Below are positions 12,895 to 25,258 of a stretch of 64,000 nt of DNA, piece by piece (positions within the stretch are counted from its first letter, which is position 1; the number at the start of each line of letters is the position of its first letter). The notes under the pieces are model-generated. The model had not been told where the DNA came from. It saw only the letters and a program-made list of their open reading frames with translations, and searched no databases. The position numbers and the translations under genes were made by a program. This stretch comes from Suillus spraguei (Eukaryota; Basidiomycota; Agaricomycetes; Boletales; Suillaceae), in assembly GCA_016800925.1 (NCBI GenBank), contig JABCPU010000070.1:124001-188000 (forward strand), read 5' to 3'.

Positions 12895-13018
12895 CAGAGG
12901 GGGGGACGCAGAGCATAATATAATTAGTGTTTCGAACGTGTCCGAAGGCACGACTCGCCATGGAGTAAATATCAATGTTGCATCAACAATTTGCACAGGG
13001 GCTAAGACCAGTTAAGAT
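12895..13018. repeat. Head segment of repeat element copy 1
   Basis: Shared with about 15525-15745, 38565-38705 and 42830-43095. Common blocks include GAAGGCACGACTCGCCATG, then AATATTAATGTTGC-like sequence, just before the first tRNA-like unit. Confidence 0.75.
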
Positions 13019-13019
13019 G

Positions 13020-13735
13020 GATGTCAAGGTGTGTTCCGATATAAAAAAATGCGGTCATCAGCAGGTTTTGAACCTACACAGGAAAGAGAAACAGATTTTG
13101 ATTCTGTTGTGGTAACCATCACGCTAAGACTAGTTACAATGAACTGCTAAAGAAACCATCACGGGTGAATATTAAGGTGTGTTCCGATAAAAAAAACCTT
13201 GTCGTCGGCAGGTTTCGAACCTGCACAGTCCAAGAGAAACAGATTTTGATTCTGTCGAGGCAGCCACCAAGCTAACACCAGCTACGGTGAACTTTCAAAG
13301 AAACCGTCCACGAGTGAACATCAAGTGTGTTCTGATAGAAAAAACCTCGTCATCGGCAGGTCTTGAACCCGCACAGTTCAAGATAAACAGATTTTGATTC
13401 TGCGGTGGCAACCGCCTAGCTAAGACCAGTTACGATGAACTTCTAAAGAAGCCATCCATGAGTGAATGTCAAGGTGTGTTTCAATAGAAAAAAACCTTGT
13501 CGTCGGCAGGTTTCAAACCTCCACAGTCCAAGAGAAACAGATTTTGATTCTGTTGTGGCAACCACCTGACTAAGACCAGTTGCGGTGAACTTCTGAAGAA
13601 ACCGTCCATGAATGAATGTCAAAGTGCGTTCTGATACAAAAAAACTGGAGTTCAGCAGGTTTCGAACCTGCGCAGTCCAAGGGAAACAGATTTTGATTCT
13701 GTTGAGATAACCACACTAGCCAGGTTAAAGTTTTT
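13020..13735 (-). repeat. Array 1: five tandem tRNA-like units of about 148 bp
   Basis: T-arm-like blocks start on the plus strand at 13061, 13208, 13356, 13505 and 13654, so the period is 147-149 bp. Read on the minus strand, each unit has an A-box-like TTAGC..GGTGG, a five-pair anticodon-type stem ACAGA/TCTGT around the loop ATCAAAA (CAA in anticodon position), and a variable arm of about 14 nt. A T-arm GCAGG-TTCGAAA-CCTGC follows, and then TTTTTT. The B box is near consensus (GGTTCGAAACC). The acceptor stem does not pair convincingly, so functional tRNA is unlikely. The last unit has a diverged 3' flank (GGAGTTCAGCAGG) shared with the last units of arrays 3 and 4. Confidence 0.85.
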
Positions 13736-14465
13736 AACTCCCACTTGACGACTCATCCTAAGCTGAAAGCCTATGGGGCCCCTGATTGACATTGCCCGAA
13801 AAGATGACGTGGAGAGTAAAGTTCGAGCCTGAACGTCTACGAGACAATAGAATTGCCCCGACGAGGGACAAAAACTAAGATAGTTCTAATTCACCATCAT
13901 TAGCAGCAAGTTCAATGTGATTGACATTACCACTAAGTATACACGGAGTTTCTGGAAACACAGAAGGAAATGAGCAGATACAAACGAGGACAGTGAAACA
14001 CTGTCACCACCTTGAAGGCCAGACATGGAGGATTGGAGACGGGAGTCTCATCTTCCCACAAAACGGTGGTCACGCAGCAATGCAGTTCATCCAAACATAA
14101 CATCGAGACCTCACGCGACCTCAAACTCGACATCGGTAGTGAGAGCACGGCAATAAATCACTGAGGCCATGGGGATTTCAGCGAAACGCGAACTTGGGCC
14201 CAAATGGCTGAGCAAACGAGCAATCGAAGAAGACGAGAGAAGAATACCATTCAAGGACAAGAGCAACAGACGCAGGAAAACAATCGATTTCAATGATGTC
14301 CTAATGGTAAAACACGATATAACCCACTCCCTTATGGTAGCGGGAATAAATCTACATGACACATTAGCACAGGGTGTTCGGAAACCAATGCAAGCACTTA
14401 CTTTACTAGGAAGGTTCTGAGAAGTGGAAGCCTTGGAAGTAGAGCACGGTGGTCTGGCTTTCCAT
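13736..14465 (-). repeat. Tail segment of repeat element copy 1
   Basis: Unique-looking but repeated sequence that follows every array (also about 17205-17702, 39830-40500 and 44205-44905). Shared blocks include AGAATTGCCCCGACGAGGG-like, CACTGTCACCACCTTGAAGG, and the terminal TTCTGAGAAGTGGAAGCCTT. Open frames on either strand are short and not conserved between copies, so I do not call a protein. On the minus strand its right end carries a GAG|GTAAGT-like donor, so this could be the transcribed 5' part of the element. Confidence 0.7.
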
Positions 14466-15524
14466 AGAGCAACAGGCTTCGTATGAATCTCTGCTCTCCC
14501 GCACACAACGGGGGCAACAAGGGTCAGTACAAATACGGACAGAGTTTGCAAGCCGTCGTGATAATATTGATCGTCGTAATGAGACCATACATGATTGTCA
14601 TGCTGTCTCAAAGCCATATGGGATGCGGTAGAAGGAGAAAAGACAGTGGGAATATACTTCAGGCGAGATAGACCGGTCGAAATGTCTGTTAAGAATTATA
14701 CCAACTGTCGATAGTAGGAATGCGCGCAGGACCAGATGTCAACTCCACGGTGACCCCATTATGATCGGAAACAAAACGCAGCACAATGCGGTCATGTAGA
14801 AAAGACGATAGTACGGAGAAATCCTGACTCATCGTTAACATAAATAACAGTAGGAATATCAGTGAAGGGTCCAATGATTTGATAACAACTAAAGGCACAG
14901 TCGACGATTAAGATCAACATACGCAGTGAGAAACACAACACCAACTACTGTCATAGCGGGAATGAAGCACTGCGCAGCCTGAGTGAGTCACATATCCTGG
15001 AGGGTAAGGGCTGCTCAGTGAGCTCAGGGAAGGAATCCGAAGGATAGATTCATTCGCCGCTAATGTTGTGATATTAATAGTAATGCTCGCCAGCAGCTGC
15101 GGATCTACCTCAGTGAGCACGGCGCGCAGAGTCGCCGCAGACTGGCGTAGAACTGATTTGTGATTCATGTGACAGGACATAAGCGTGAATAGGTGCATAC
15201 CAATCGGACTTCAAAATAAGTTGCGGCATATCGGCAAATCGAACTGTAACCTATCGTCCACCATAGCTCCCGAACACCTTGTGCGACTCACAACTGTTCG
15301 AAAAATTAAAAATTTACTGACCTTCAGTGATTTAATACATGTGCAGGAGCTTCGGCTGTAGGAAATTTATCTTGTGAAAACAGACGATGAAAAAACATGG
15401 TACTAATTTGTGCCTGCGAAGCATAAACCATACTAAGACGCAATAGCTTCGAACAGAGGTTTGGTTTGGACATATGTTCCACCTTGATCGCGAGTGCATG
15501 CTAAATCACTGTTAATACTCTGTT
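14466..15524. other. Spacer between array elements 1 and 2, no gene supported
   Basis: Only short frames occur. About 15205-15270 is the reverse-complement partner of 12425-12490. Nothing else was recognised. Confidence 0.45.
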
Positions 15525-15745
15525 TAGTGGTGCTCAGATCAGCACCTGATATTGTAGACGCGTTCACAGACATCAATTCATCCAATGTGCATTTGACTAA
15601 GCCTGAAGAAAGACTACATAAAACCGGCAGCCTCACGACACAATATAATTAATGTTGCGAACGCGTCTGAAGGCACGACTCGCCATGGAATAAATATTAA
15701 TGTTGCAACATCAATTTGGGGGCTAAGATGAACCTCTAAGGAAAC
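15525..15745. repeat. Head segment of repeat element copy 2
   Basis: Begins near GATCAGCACCTGATATTG, which recurs near 38580 and 42885, and continues with ACAGACATCAATTCATCCAA and GGCACGACTCGCCATGG. It leads directly into array 2. Confidence 0.75.
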
Positions 15746-15749
15746 CATC

Positions 15750-17204
15750 CATGAGTGAATGTCAAGGTATGTTCCGATAGAAGCAAAACGTCATCGGCAG
15801 GTTTCGAACCTACACAGTTTGAGAGAAACAGATTTTGATTCTGTTGTGGAAGCCATCAGGCTAAGACCAGTTACGGTGAATGTCTAAAGAAACCATCCAC
15901 AAGTGAATGTCAAGGTGTGTTCCGATAGAAAAAAAACGTTATGGTAAGCAGGTTTCGAACCTGCAAGACAAACAGATTTTGATTCTGTTGTAGCAACCAC
16001 CTGGTCAAGACCAGTTATGGTGAATTTCTAAAGAATCCATCCACGAGTGAATGTCAAGGTGTGTTCCGATAGAAAAAAACGTCGTCGTCGCGGTTCGAAC
16101 CTGCACAGTCAAAGACAAACAGATTTTGAGTCTGTTGTAGCAACCACCTGGTCAAGACCAGTTACGGTGAATTTCTAAAGAATCCATCCACGAGTGAATG
16201 TCAAGGTGTGTTCCGATAGAAAAAACGTCGTCGTCGGCGGGTTTCGAACCTGCAAGACAAACAGATTTCGATTCTGTTTGTAGCAACCGCCTGGTCAAGA
16301 CCAGCTACGCTGAATTTCTGAAGAATCTATCCACGAGTGAATGCTAAGGGGTGTTCGATAAAGAAAAAAGGTAGCGTAAGCAGGTTTTGAACCTGCAAGA
16401 CAAACAGATTTTCATTCTGCTGTAGCAACCACCTGGTCAAGACCAGTTATGGTGAATTGCTAAAGAATCCATCCACGAGTGAATATCAAGGTGTGTTCCA
16501 ATAGCAAAAAACGTCATCGTCGGCAGGTTTCGAACCTGCACAGTCCAAGACAAACAGATTTTGATTCTGTTATGGCAGCCATCAAGCTAAGATCAGTTTC
16601 AATGAACTTCTGAAGAAACCATCCATGAATGAATGTCAAAATGTGTGCCGATAGAAAAAAAGTGAAGTTCAGGAGGTTTCAAACCTACACAGTCCAAGAC
16701 ACACAGATTTTGATTCTGTTGTAGCAACCACCTGGTCAGGACCAGTGACGGTGAACTTCTAAAGATACCATCCATGAGTGAATATCGAGGTGTTTCAATA
16801 GAAAAAACCTCATCATCGGCAGGTTTCGAACTCGCTCACTCCAAGACAAACAGATTTTGATTCTGTTGTAGCAATCACCTGGTCAAGACCAGTTACAGTG
16901 AATTTCTCAAGAATCCATCCACAAGTAAATGTCAAGGTGTGTTCCGCTAGAAAAAAATGTCGTCGTCGGTAGGTTTCGAACCCACACAGTCCAAGACAAA
17001 CATATTTTGATTCTGTTGTGGCAGCCATTAGGCTAAGACCAGTTACGCCGATTTCTAAAGAAACCATGAATGAATGTCAAAATGTGTTCCGACAAAAAAA
17101 AGTGTAGTTCAGGAGGTTTCGAACCTGCTTGTTCCAAGAGAAACAGATTTGGATTCTGTTGTGGTAACCACCAGGTTAAGGCCAGTTACGGTGAACTTCC
17201 ACGA
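15750..17204 (-). repeat. Array 2: ten tandem tRNA-like units
   Basis: T-arm blocks start near 15797, 15948, 16087, 16235, 16380, 16523, 16671, 16819, 16968 and 17111. Several units have a shortened variable arm (AAGACAAACAG instead of CACAGTCCAAGAGAAACAG). The first unit has the variant ...CACAGTTTGAGAG also found in the first unit of array 3. Each unit is followed on the minus strand by T5-T7. Anticodon-loop changes occur in some units (for example TTTGAGTC near 16120 and TTTCATTC near 16408), as expected of sequences not held as real tRNA. Confidence 0.85.
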
Positions 17205-17702
17205 AACCATTATGTCAAGACAGGAGTTTCGTCTTCCCACAAAACGGTGGGTACTAAAAAGACCCCCCCAGAATAGAGTTCACGCAGCAATCCAGTTTAT
17301 CCCAAATACAACATCGAGACCACGGTCCACACGCGACCGAACTCGACATTGGTAGTGAGCACACGGCAATGAATCACTGAGGCCATGGGAATTTCAGCGA
17401 AACGTGACCTTGAGTCCAAATAGCCGAGCGAACGAGCAATCGAAGAAAACGAGAGAACAATACGATTCCAGGTCAAAAGCAACAGGCGCACTGGGAAGAC
17501 GACCGATTGGAATAAGCCCAGTGGTAAAACACGATATATCATATAACCCACTCCCTCATTGTAGCGGGAATAAATCTACATGACGCATTAGAATGGTCGC
17601 AAAGGGTGTTCGGAGGCCAATGGAAGCACTTACCTCACAGGGAGGTTCTGAGAAGTGAAAGCCTTGGAAGTTGGAAGTAGAGCACGGTGGTCTGGCTTTC
17701 CA
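17205..17702 (-). repeat. Tail segment of repeat element copy 2
   Basis: Similar to the distal part of the tail after array 1: GTCTTCCCACAAAACGGTGG, then GGCAATGAATCACTGAGGCC, and the terminal TGGTCTGGCTTTCCATA. It is shorter than copy 1 because the proximal part of the tail is missing. Confidence 0.7.
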
Positions 17703-17849
17703 TACTCCGATGAATTGATGGTTGGTTGGTTCAATTCTCAGGTGGCAGTCTATCTGTCCAGGTTAGGAATCAAAGCAACTTCGAAACGACGTTCTAATCC
17801 CATGGCTGATTCAAAGAGGGACAATTGGTCATGGCCAGAAGTCTGATAT

Positions 17850-17865
17850 CACGTGACCGACGCGT
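17850..17865. promoter_or_regulatory. CACGTG and ACGCGT elements upstream of the NEDD1-like gene
   Basis: CACGTG at 17850-17855 (within TCACGTGA) and ACGCGT at 17860-17865 lie about 170-185 bp before the start codon. ACGCGT is the MluI cell-cycle box used for G1/S transcription in yeasts. The link to this gene is an inference, but it suits a mitotic protein. Confidence 0.4.
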
Positions 17866-18033
17866 CTTGTTCGTCGCGCCCTGTGGATTCTGTATTCTGA
17901 ATCAATCATCCTCTTGTATTTATCATCCAACTTGTCATACCAGGAAAGTTCGACAACTCTGTATTCCCCTCATTCGAACACACCCAACCACTCCTCGAAA
18001 ATCAACCAGTGATAATTTTACAACGCGACTAAC

Positions 18034-20363
18034 ATGCTTGCCTTGGTCACCACGACAGCCCTCGCCTTGGCCTCTCCTGTAACCCTAAAGAATCCTCCAT
18101 CTTTACTTCCGATCAGCCAGTCTCTTTCATCTCAATATTTCGCATCAGCATGGTCCCCCGATAACTCATCTCTCTATCTTGCCTCTCCCTTCAGCATCGA
18201 TCGCTTCATAATCTCGCAAAGCCGATTAGATGAGGCCATATACGTGCAATCCAAGGAGGAAGGAGGGATAAATGCCATGGCAGTAACTCCATCAGGAAAT
18301 ATAGTACTGGGCGCCGGGAAGAAGGTGATCGTGCTGGAACACACAGCCGGATCAGCAAAAGTGCTCAAAACGCTCGAATCCCATGGAACGACGATCACCG
18401 CGCTGGCCGTCTCAAACGACAGCACACTCGTCGCTTCCGCTTCTTTAAAGGGCGTGCATATTCACGATTTACTCGTTTCTGCGAAACATACGTCTCTCCC
18501 CCTCCCTATAGGTGCTTCGCGGTCTGTGAGCACCATGACATTCCATTCGCATGTTCGAACTCGCCTGCTTCTTGGTCTTGGCCATGATATACTTGTTTAC
18601 GATGTGGATAAGCCTTACGCGTCTGTGAAACCTATTAGCATTGGACGGAAAGTGGTGGGCATTGCGTGTAGCCCGTTTAGCAAAACGCTGGTTGCTGTTG
18701 CAAGCACAGATCACGTCGGCCTTGTTGATTTGGATAAGGATAAGGGGTACGTATGCGCATATTCCATTTTAATAAGTAATAACTCTCCGAGCATAGGTTA
18801 TTCAAGACAGTCTTGTCCCCGCAGCTCATTACCTCGATCACATTTTCACCCGAGGGTGCAGCTATCTATCTCGGTGTGCGGGATGGGCTGAGGATTCTCA
18901 ATCTCAGAGAACTGGACAAGGAGATGAAGAGAGTTTATGTGGGCGAGTCTGGACAGGGTGTAGTATGTCTCACTGTTCAGGTATGTATATTTGGGACACA
19001 TCCGCTAGCATTTCTGATCTAACGAAACAAGCAGAAAAGGCTGAAAACATCTGCGTCTGCTGTGAAACCACGTATCTCCAATCCATCAGCAAGCTCCTCT
19101 CCTGCACGTGCTCGCGCGAAAGCAGCTTCAAATGCTCGCTCTCCCCTCCGACCTGTGACAGCTGCCGTACCGAGAAAGAATGGGATATCGTCATCCATTG
19201 CTAAGACCCCTACGAAGCAGGATGTTCTGGAGACCAATACGCCGACTAGGCGTGTCTCAAACCGAGGTGCTTTCTCGCCATTGAGGAATCCTATATCACC
19301 GTTGCGTGGTAGCAGAGGCACCGACAGTAGTTCTGGTGGGTTGCCTTTTATGCAGCCTCCATGTAAAGAACACTGACGCATGTCTCAAAAACTAGCGACT
19401 AGCGTGCTGCGCACCAGAGTGTCTACATCACGGGAAAATATATTCGATGATGCCAGTGACACCGCAAGGCGATCGGATACACGCACCGGATCTTCCCAAA
19501 AATCAGGGGTATCGAGTATTCACCCTGGCGATTCGATTTCCGCTAGATTGGCCTCATTGCGCACAGGTAAAACGAGAGAGACTAGAGTTGCTTCTGGATC
19601 GTCTGCTCGTTCTGAGATTACGAGAACGTCGTCGAATCCAAGTGTTGGCACGAAAACCAGGGGGTCTTCGTTAAAGCGCGCCCCGTCGACATTATCGACC
19701 TCTTCATCGAAGACGAGGGATAGTACTCGCTCAAAGACGCCCACCAATGAAGATGAGGATGCACGCACAGATTTATCGTCTCCGGATTTGCCAATAGACT
19801 CCGTAACCCCCGTGTCCGATATGAAGAGACAGTCAGCAAGAATAGCTATCGAAGCCAAGAAACTAACGGTAAGAACAAGTGCAGGGAGGACAAGTACCAA
19901 GACGGGGAGCACAGTCAGCACCGCAAGGTCCAGGGGAAGCAAGAGTAAAGGAAAAGAGAAAGACGTCGATGTGGATGCGGAAAATGCTGACACGTGCGAA
20001 GAGTTAGACGCTGTGGAAGAAGATGAAGAAGAAGCACAAATGACCCATGAGCGGGAGCTCTTGATGCAAGTTTCCCCTCGCCCCTCTGCAGCGCAGACCT
20101 ATGTTCCATCACCACTCCGGCGAACCTCAGGCACCTTCTCTATGCAATCTGGTGCAAGCGGTGCGTACGAGCTCTTCCGGGGGCTCATTGCGGACATGCA
20201 AGCCAAGAACCACGCGGACATGAAAGCGTTGCACGTTGACATGCTGCGAATGGGGCGCGGGCTTCGGCAAGAGATGGATGAGTGGGGTGGGGAGATGAAA
20301 AAGTTGAGGGAGGAGAATGAGAGGTTGCGGGAAGAAAACGATAGGCTAAGGAGAGGGTACTGA
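18034..20363 (+). CDS. NEDD1-like WD40 protein (gamma-tubulin recruitment)
   Basis: NEDD1/GCP-WD proteins attach gamma-tubulin complexes to microtubule-organising centres. The N-terminal part (18034 to about 18985) is a WD40-type propeller with degenerate repeats such as QYFASAWSPDNSSLYLAS, GINAMAVTPSGNIVLGAG and ITSITFSPEGAAIYLG. A Ser/Thr/Arg-rich, probably disordered and phosphorylated middle follows. The C-terminus has a helical segment (YELFRGLIADMQ, LHVDMLRMG) resembling the NEDD1 gamma-tubulin-binding region, and ends in a coiled coil rich in EEN/LR before TGA 20361-20363. Introns are near 18747-18797, 18980-19034 and a very short one about 19363-19395. The family call rests on propeller plus C-terminal helix, so it is good but not certain. 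Confidence 0.75.
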
Positions 20364-21481
20364 GCGTCCCTCGTGTTATTTCTTTGGAAGATGGACGGAT
20401 GTATTGGGTTGTATTGCTTCGACACGATACCCTTTTACAATATGGTATTGTAGCCAGTAGAGTGTTGTATGATCTTTTCCAGTGCCGGTTCTCTCCAATC
20501 CATCGATGTGCTGCGATCGGGTTCTGTACGTCCAGAGGAATCATGCATAGCGTGTCATACGATCCAGCGCATGATGAAGAGATTGATGTTGTATTTACAC
20601 GATCGATGAATTTCAGTGACTGTGCGATCTCATTGAGCTGCCAACTCTGTTATTTCCTGAGATACCTAACAACGAAAACCGTGAGTCACAATTGTGCTTC
20701 ACCGAGGACACCATTCACCAAGTCGAACTGCTGCGCCAATGTTTTATTCAGATTGAAGGAGATGTATAGAGGATCCTTGTCACCACCAGGCTCAAGTTGA
20801 ACCTGCGAATACGAAACGTCTTCTGCTAGAGTCTAACGTATGCAGTGAAGGGCACAGACAAACTCCGCATCCTGCACGCACACGAGATGTAGCTTTCAGT
20901 CCAGTGGTGTCAGAAGGACAGGGCAACCAATCTGCGGACCGGGGCACAACGACATGTTGGCCCTGGCGTAAGACAGTGCTTCGGCGCAACCTCTTTCCCT
21001 AGAGAGCTAAAAGCCTGCCAGATGGATTCACTTAGGGATTGCTTCGAAATTCGAATGTATATTTGGGTACTGCAGCACTTCTTGGGAAAGATTCCAAAAA
21101 GTCTTTGACAGTAATTCATCCTTCGAAAGCACCGGGTAAGAGAACTGATTTCTTCTGGTGAGTAAGCTAAGAGAGATCTGCTGTCGGACGGTAGAGATAA
21201 AAAGAGTAGTCCTTGTAGAGTCTAGGCTCTCATTCCGATCATCGGGCCCCGTGGGAATACATCAAACGGTCTGATCTGGAGGCCTGACAAAGTAGGCATG
21301 CTTGAGCCTGAGCGCTGAGCGCTGAGCGCTTGAGCATTGACACAAAGCATCTGAATCAGTGAGCCGCCAACATAGTCCTGGAGTATGAACAAAACTAATA
21401 AGGCAGCTGAAACCCCACGTGATCGCGAAACGTTGACATCGACACGCCCAAAACACGCTCATATCCAGATCAACCCCGACA
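20364..21481. other. Intergenic region, no gene supported
   Basis: This is the NEDD1-like 3' flank and FAN1 upstream region. A small direct repeat of about 7 bp (GCTGAGC) occurs three times at about 21311-21330. No other structure was seen. Confidence 0.5.
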
Positions 21482-24400
21482 ATGACCCCAAGTTCACCAA
21501 AACCGGCCTCACTCAGTACCCTCATCTTTTCCGGTGGCGAAGTCGGAAGCGATTACTCGTACGAAACCCAAATATGCCAAGATGATCGCCTAGCAGGGCC
21601 TTCCAACTTAAACCACAATCATCAGAAGACAGGAGATGTATCTGACGATAAGCCCGTCAATACATATGTCCAACTTTTTGAAGGTACGTCGTATCTCAAG
21701 ATTGTATTGTCAAGCATATTAAAGACGCGTATACTCAGACATGCTCAGGACTTTGGTAGAGACTGAGGGTCATTTATTCGACCCTTCAGAACTCGATTAC
21801 GCCCAGAGATACGCCAGACTTTCGCGTATGTTTACATTTCAAAATTATAAGCTATCTCAGTGATAAATAGCAGTGCAAAGTTTCTTCTGACGAAGCTTCT
21901 CCTGCGAAAATTCAATGCATGGCACCGTCTAGACTCGCTCAAATACGAGGCTGAAATAGGCAGCAAAGAAGGGCTTATTCAAGCTATCGACGAGATATGC
22001 TTTATACCAGGTCAAATTAAGGTGGACCATGTAGACGAAGGGGCCGTCAAGATGAGCGTAGAAGAGAGGGAAATAATAGACCTCACGAATGATGTCCACC
22101 CACCTTCCTTGCCTTCACACATTCTGCAACCTCAGGAAACACCTGCACTACAGCACCAACCTGCACGCTTCAATATCAAGACTGAGGAAGTCCCAATACC
22201 CCTAGATACAACGCTCTCTACTGCAAATGTTATTGCTGGTCCCTCTTCTATAAAACTCGAAGACCTTCCTATGGCTGACACCAAGCTTATGAACTATGCT
22301 GAAACACTCCCAGAGCCCGTAGGCATCCTAGCGGAAGACGAGTCTCAAATGGACCTTCCTGCCCTCCTTGAGTGCCTCAGAGTCGACGAACTACGTTGCA
22401 TCGCGAAGCAAATGCGCGTCAAAGCTAGTTCGAAAGTGCGTCCTCGTAGCCCTTGTCACGTCTTATTCTGATATTCCGAATCTCTGCAAATACAGCCCGA
22501 TATTGTACACGCGCTTCTAAAAGGTTCCTGCACGCAGTTAACACTAGTATCATCATTCGCCTGTGCTACGACGACGTCTAAAATTCGATCGCAGCCAAAA
22601 TTGAGTTCACATCATCAACACCCATTCTTCAACAAACTATTCTCCCTTTTGGTCGCGAGACAGCCCAGAAGCGACTGCGCATATCGTTCTCGGCACACTC
22701 GGCAAGTGTGTGCGTGTACATGAGAGCTTTCACCGGTTTGTGCGGCGGGCAAACATAATTTATTTCAGGCTGTGCGTCCCCTCTTCTCCCTCGGCATTTT
22801 TTTGTGTCTTTTCGACAATCTAACTCATAGTTTTAGGACTCAATCTTCCCAGAGTCTTCTTCTACCCGCCCTACTCTCGCGCTTTAAGAAGCGCTCCTAC
22901 GCCGACATATCCTTCACACGTACGAAGGATATCTGGCCTACACGTGATGCTCTTCTCGCTTATGAACAAGCGCTTGAGCAAGAAGAACTTGTAGATGCCG
23001 CGTTCGCTGGCAATTTTGCACCAGCGGGAGCTGAGAGGGAACTCAAAACTCCAGCGGCAGGTGAACTTCAATTCAAGATGCCAGTAATACCAAGTACTGT
23101 ACATGGAGCACTGCAGACACCGATTTCTACGAAGACTGTACAAACCCCTGTGTCAGACACCTTTGCAACACCCGCTTCAAGCGGCAAAGGCAACCTGCAA
23201 TCTAAATGTGGTGCATCCGTCAAGACTGAAAAACCAGATTCTGTCCGTGTACGTGGGGCACGACTAGTGAAGGAGATCTTCGAGGAAGTGTACCCGCACT
23301 GGCAGGCTCTGGTGAAGATGAAGAGCGAAGGTGGTCTTGAGGGGAAAGAGAGGGGGTATGGATTAGAGAGATTTGAAAGCGGTATGTATATCCGACCACC
23401 ATATGTACCCAGTTCCTTGACGTTTTTTGCAGGGCACGTCTTAACTCGCCTTGTTTGTAAAGGTGCACATGCTCTCAGTATTCTCGGAGAATACGAAGAT
23501 GAACTCAATGTCATCGAGTCTCTGCTTGCGCAGAGGCGGTGGCGCCGCGGACGACGGGGAAGGTGGCACGAACGCCGGGCGTTGATTCTAGAAGATATGT
23601 AGCCAGAGATGATGATGCGCTTTCGGCGTGTCTCGATGCTCTAGAAGATGATAATACACATATTGGTGGGTCCAGATTTGGAAGCTAGCTGTCTCGTCCT
23701 GAATGATCACTGGATAGTCTTCCGTCCCAAACTTGACCGCCGCTTGACAGCCCTGGAGAAGAAGCTCAAAGTTATGCCTGCAGATCGACATACAAGCGAA
23801 TGGAACCTCCAACCCCCTGTATTTGTCGCCTTTGAAGGGGTGCGCGTGCGCCACCGTGCAGCGAGCTTAAAACTCGACCGTTCTGGGCGAAACATCAACG
23901 ACACTCCCAAACCAAAAGTTTCTACCACTCAGGCAGGAGATATCACTAAATTTTTGTCGCCCAAAAAACCTGGCGTTATGAAAGTGGATACGACACCTGT
24001 CTCGATAAAAGCCGAGGTGAGTCCTTGTGGTGTTGACGAAAAATCAAAAACAGACCTGTTCCTAGACCAGTCTGACCAGGGAACGCAAAGAGGAGAAAGG
24101 AAAGTCCATCTGGGTTGGGCGAGATAACCTAGAAGTAATGTCGAGACACTCGCATTACAATGGTACGAGGACCAGGGGTTTAAAGGGTATGTCCATCTCT
24201 CGCCTTTCTCGTCCACCCTCATGGTCGTTCAATTCCGCAGCATACACTCAGAAACAAGAATCATTGCTACCCTCTTTGGTATCCTCTTCTGGGATATTAT
24301 CTTCCTCCCCATTCCCGGTGCCTTCGAGACGCCTTTCCAGACTGCACCGTTGGATATTGCAGAAGACTCGTTTTATCATGCTCGACGAGACCCCATCGAA

Positions 24401-25258
24401 ACAAGGCTCAAGGAACTGGAGGACGGACGAGGAGAGGAAATTGTGAAGCGAGTAGAAGCAGAGCACAGAGCGCGCAAGACATGGTGCGTAGGTGTAGACT
24501 GGGATTTGGTAGAGGAAGGGGAGATCGTAGAGATAGTTCGTGTGAGTGCAAATTCGTTTTGAGTAGGCTGGTCATTGACGCAGTTGTAGTGTCTTGGCGG
24601 GACAGTGCTGTCTGTGATATGCCATCTTCTGTGTGAAGACTACGCTGGCGCTCCTCCGGCGGGCCAGATCTCTTTCTGTGGAATGGGATACAGGAAAATG
24701 CAAGTTCGTCGAGGTCAAGGGCCCAGGTGATACTCTTCAGGAAAATCAAAAGGTCGTTGTCAGCGAGCTTCTTTGCATGTATCTCCTCTAACTTTCTTGA
24801 ACACTACAGCTCTGGATCGACGTCCTTCTCCGAGCTGGAGCAGCAGTGGAGTTGTGCTCAGTTCATGAGCATGGCAAAGGGGATGAACACAAGACAGGGA
24901 AGAAGGGAAAGACAAAAGGAAGCACGAAGAAGCGGCGAGGCAAAGCCAAAGACACTGTCGAATCCGACTCCGAAGAAGAAGAGGTGCAGCGCATGTGCGA
25001 ATCTGAGGATGACGCTGACTGCCCGTTATATTAATTCCCACGCGCATGGACGATATCCAAGAAGAAACTTTTTCTAGACACTCTACTCGCTCACGATCCT
25101 CCGCATACACTCCAACGCCTGCAGCCGCTAGTCCCGAACCATCAACTCCCCCATGTTCGCGTCAGAAGCGCAAGGTCATCGCCGAAGTCATTATTTCCAC
25201 CCCTAGCCCCAGGAAGAAGATCAAATTATCGCAGAATAGCGACCGTTCCGAAGTTTGA
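21482..25258 (+). CDS. FAN1: FAN1-type DNA repair nuclease, with apparent frameshifts
   Basis: Structure-specific nuclease of interstrand-crosslink repair. The ATG at 21482 is in frame with exon 1; an upstream ATG at 21385 is not. Exons read LFE|DMLRTLVETEGHLFDP, then AKFLLTKLLLRKF..WHRL (FAN1 N-terminal helices), a SAP-like segment (DLPALLECLRVDELRCIAKQ), the TPR-type middle with LPALLSRFKKRSYADI and TRTKDIWPTRDAL, and RRGRWHERRAL. The VRR-NUC core has GILFWDIIF..PGAFETPFQTAPLDIAED and FVEVKGPGDTLQENQKLWI. The frame is broken near 22655-22670 (KRLR to IVLGTLGKCVRV) and near 23580-23600 (RALI to RRYVARDDDA), each needing a one-base shift with no room for an intron. The last intron 24995-25077 adds a basic tail ending at TGA 25256-25258; without it the protein stops at 25034. 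Confidence 0.85.

Noticed and set aside
12339..14465. Array 1 as a DNA transposon with 70-bp terminal inverted repeats
   Set aside because: The inverted pair exists, but the second inverted pair is in the wrong order for nested termini, other arrays lack a left inverted copy, and no transposase is present.
14111..14617. 168-codon minus-strand frame in the tail of element 1 as a protein gene
   Set aside because: Not conserved as an open frame in the other tails (17.2-17.7, 39.8-40.5, 44.2-44.9 kb) and no family motif.
13020..17204. Regular repeats as a CRISPR array
   Set aside because: Units are about 148 bp and diverged throughout, with no short identical repeat/unique spacer pattern, and the genome is eukaryotic.
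19520..19993. Minus-strand Val/Leu/Ser-rich frame opposite the NEDD1-like gene
   Set aside because: Shadow of the low-complexity Ser/Arg/Thr region.
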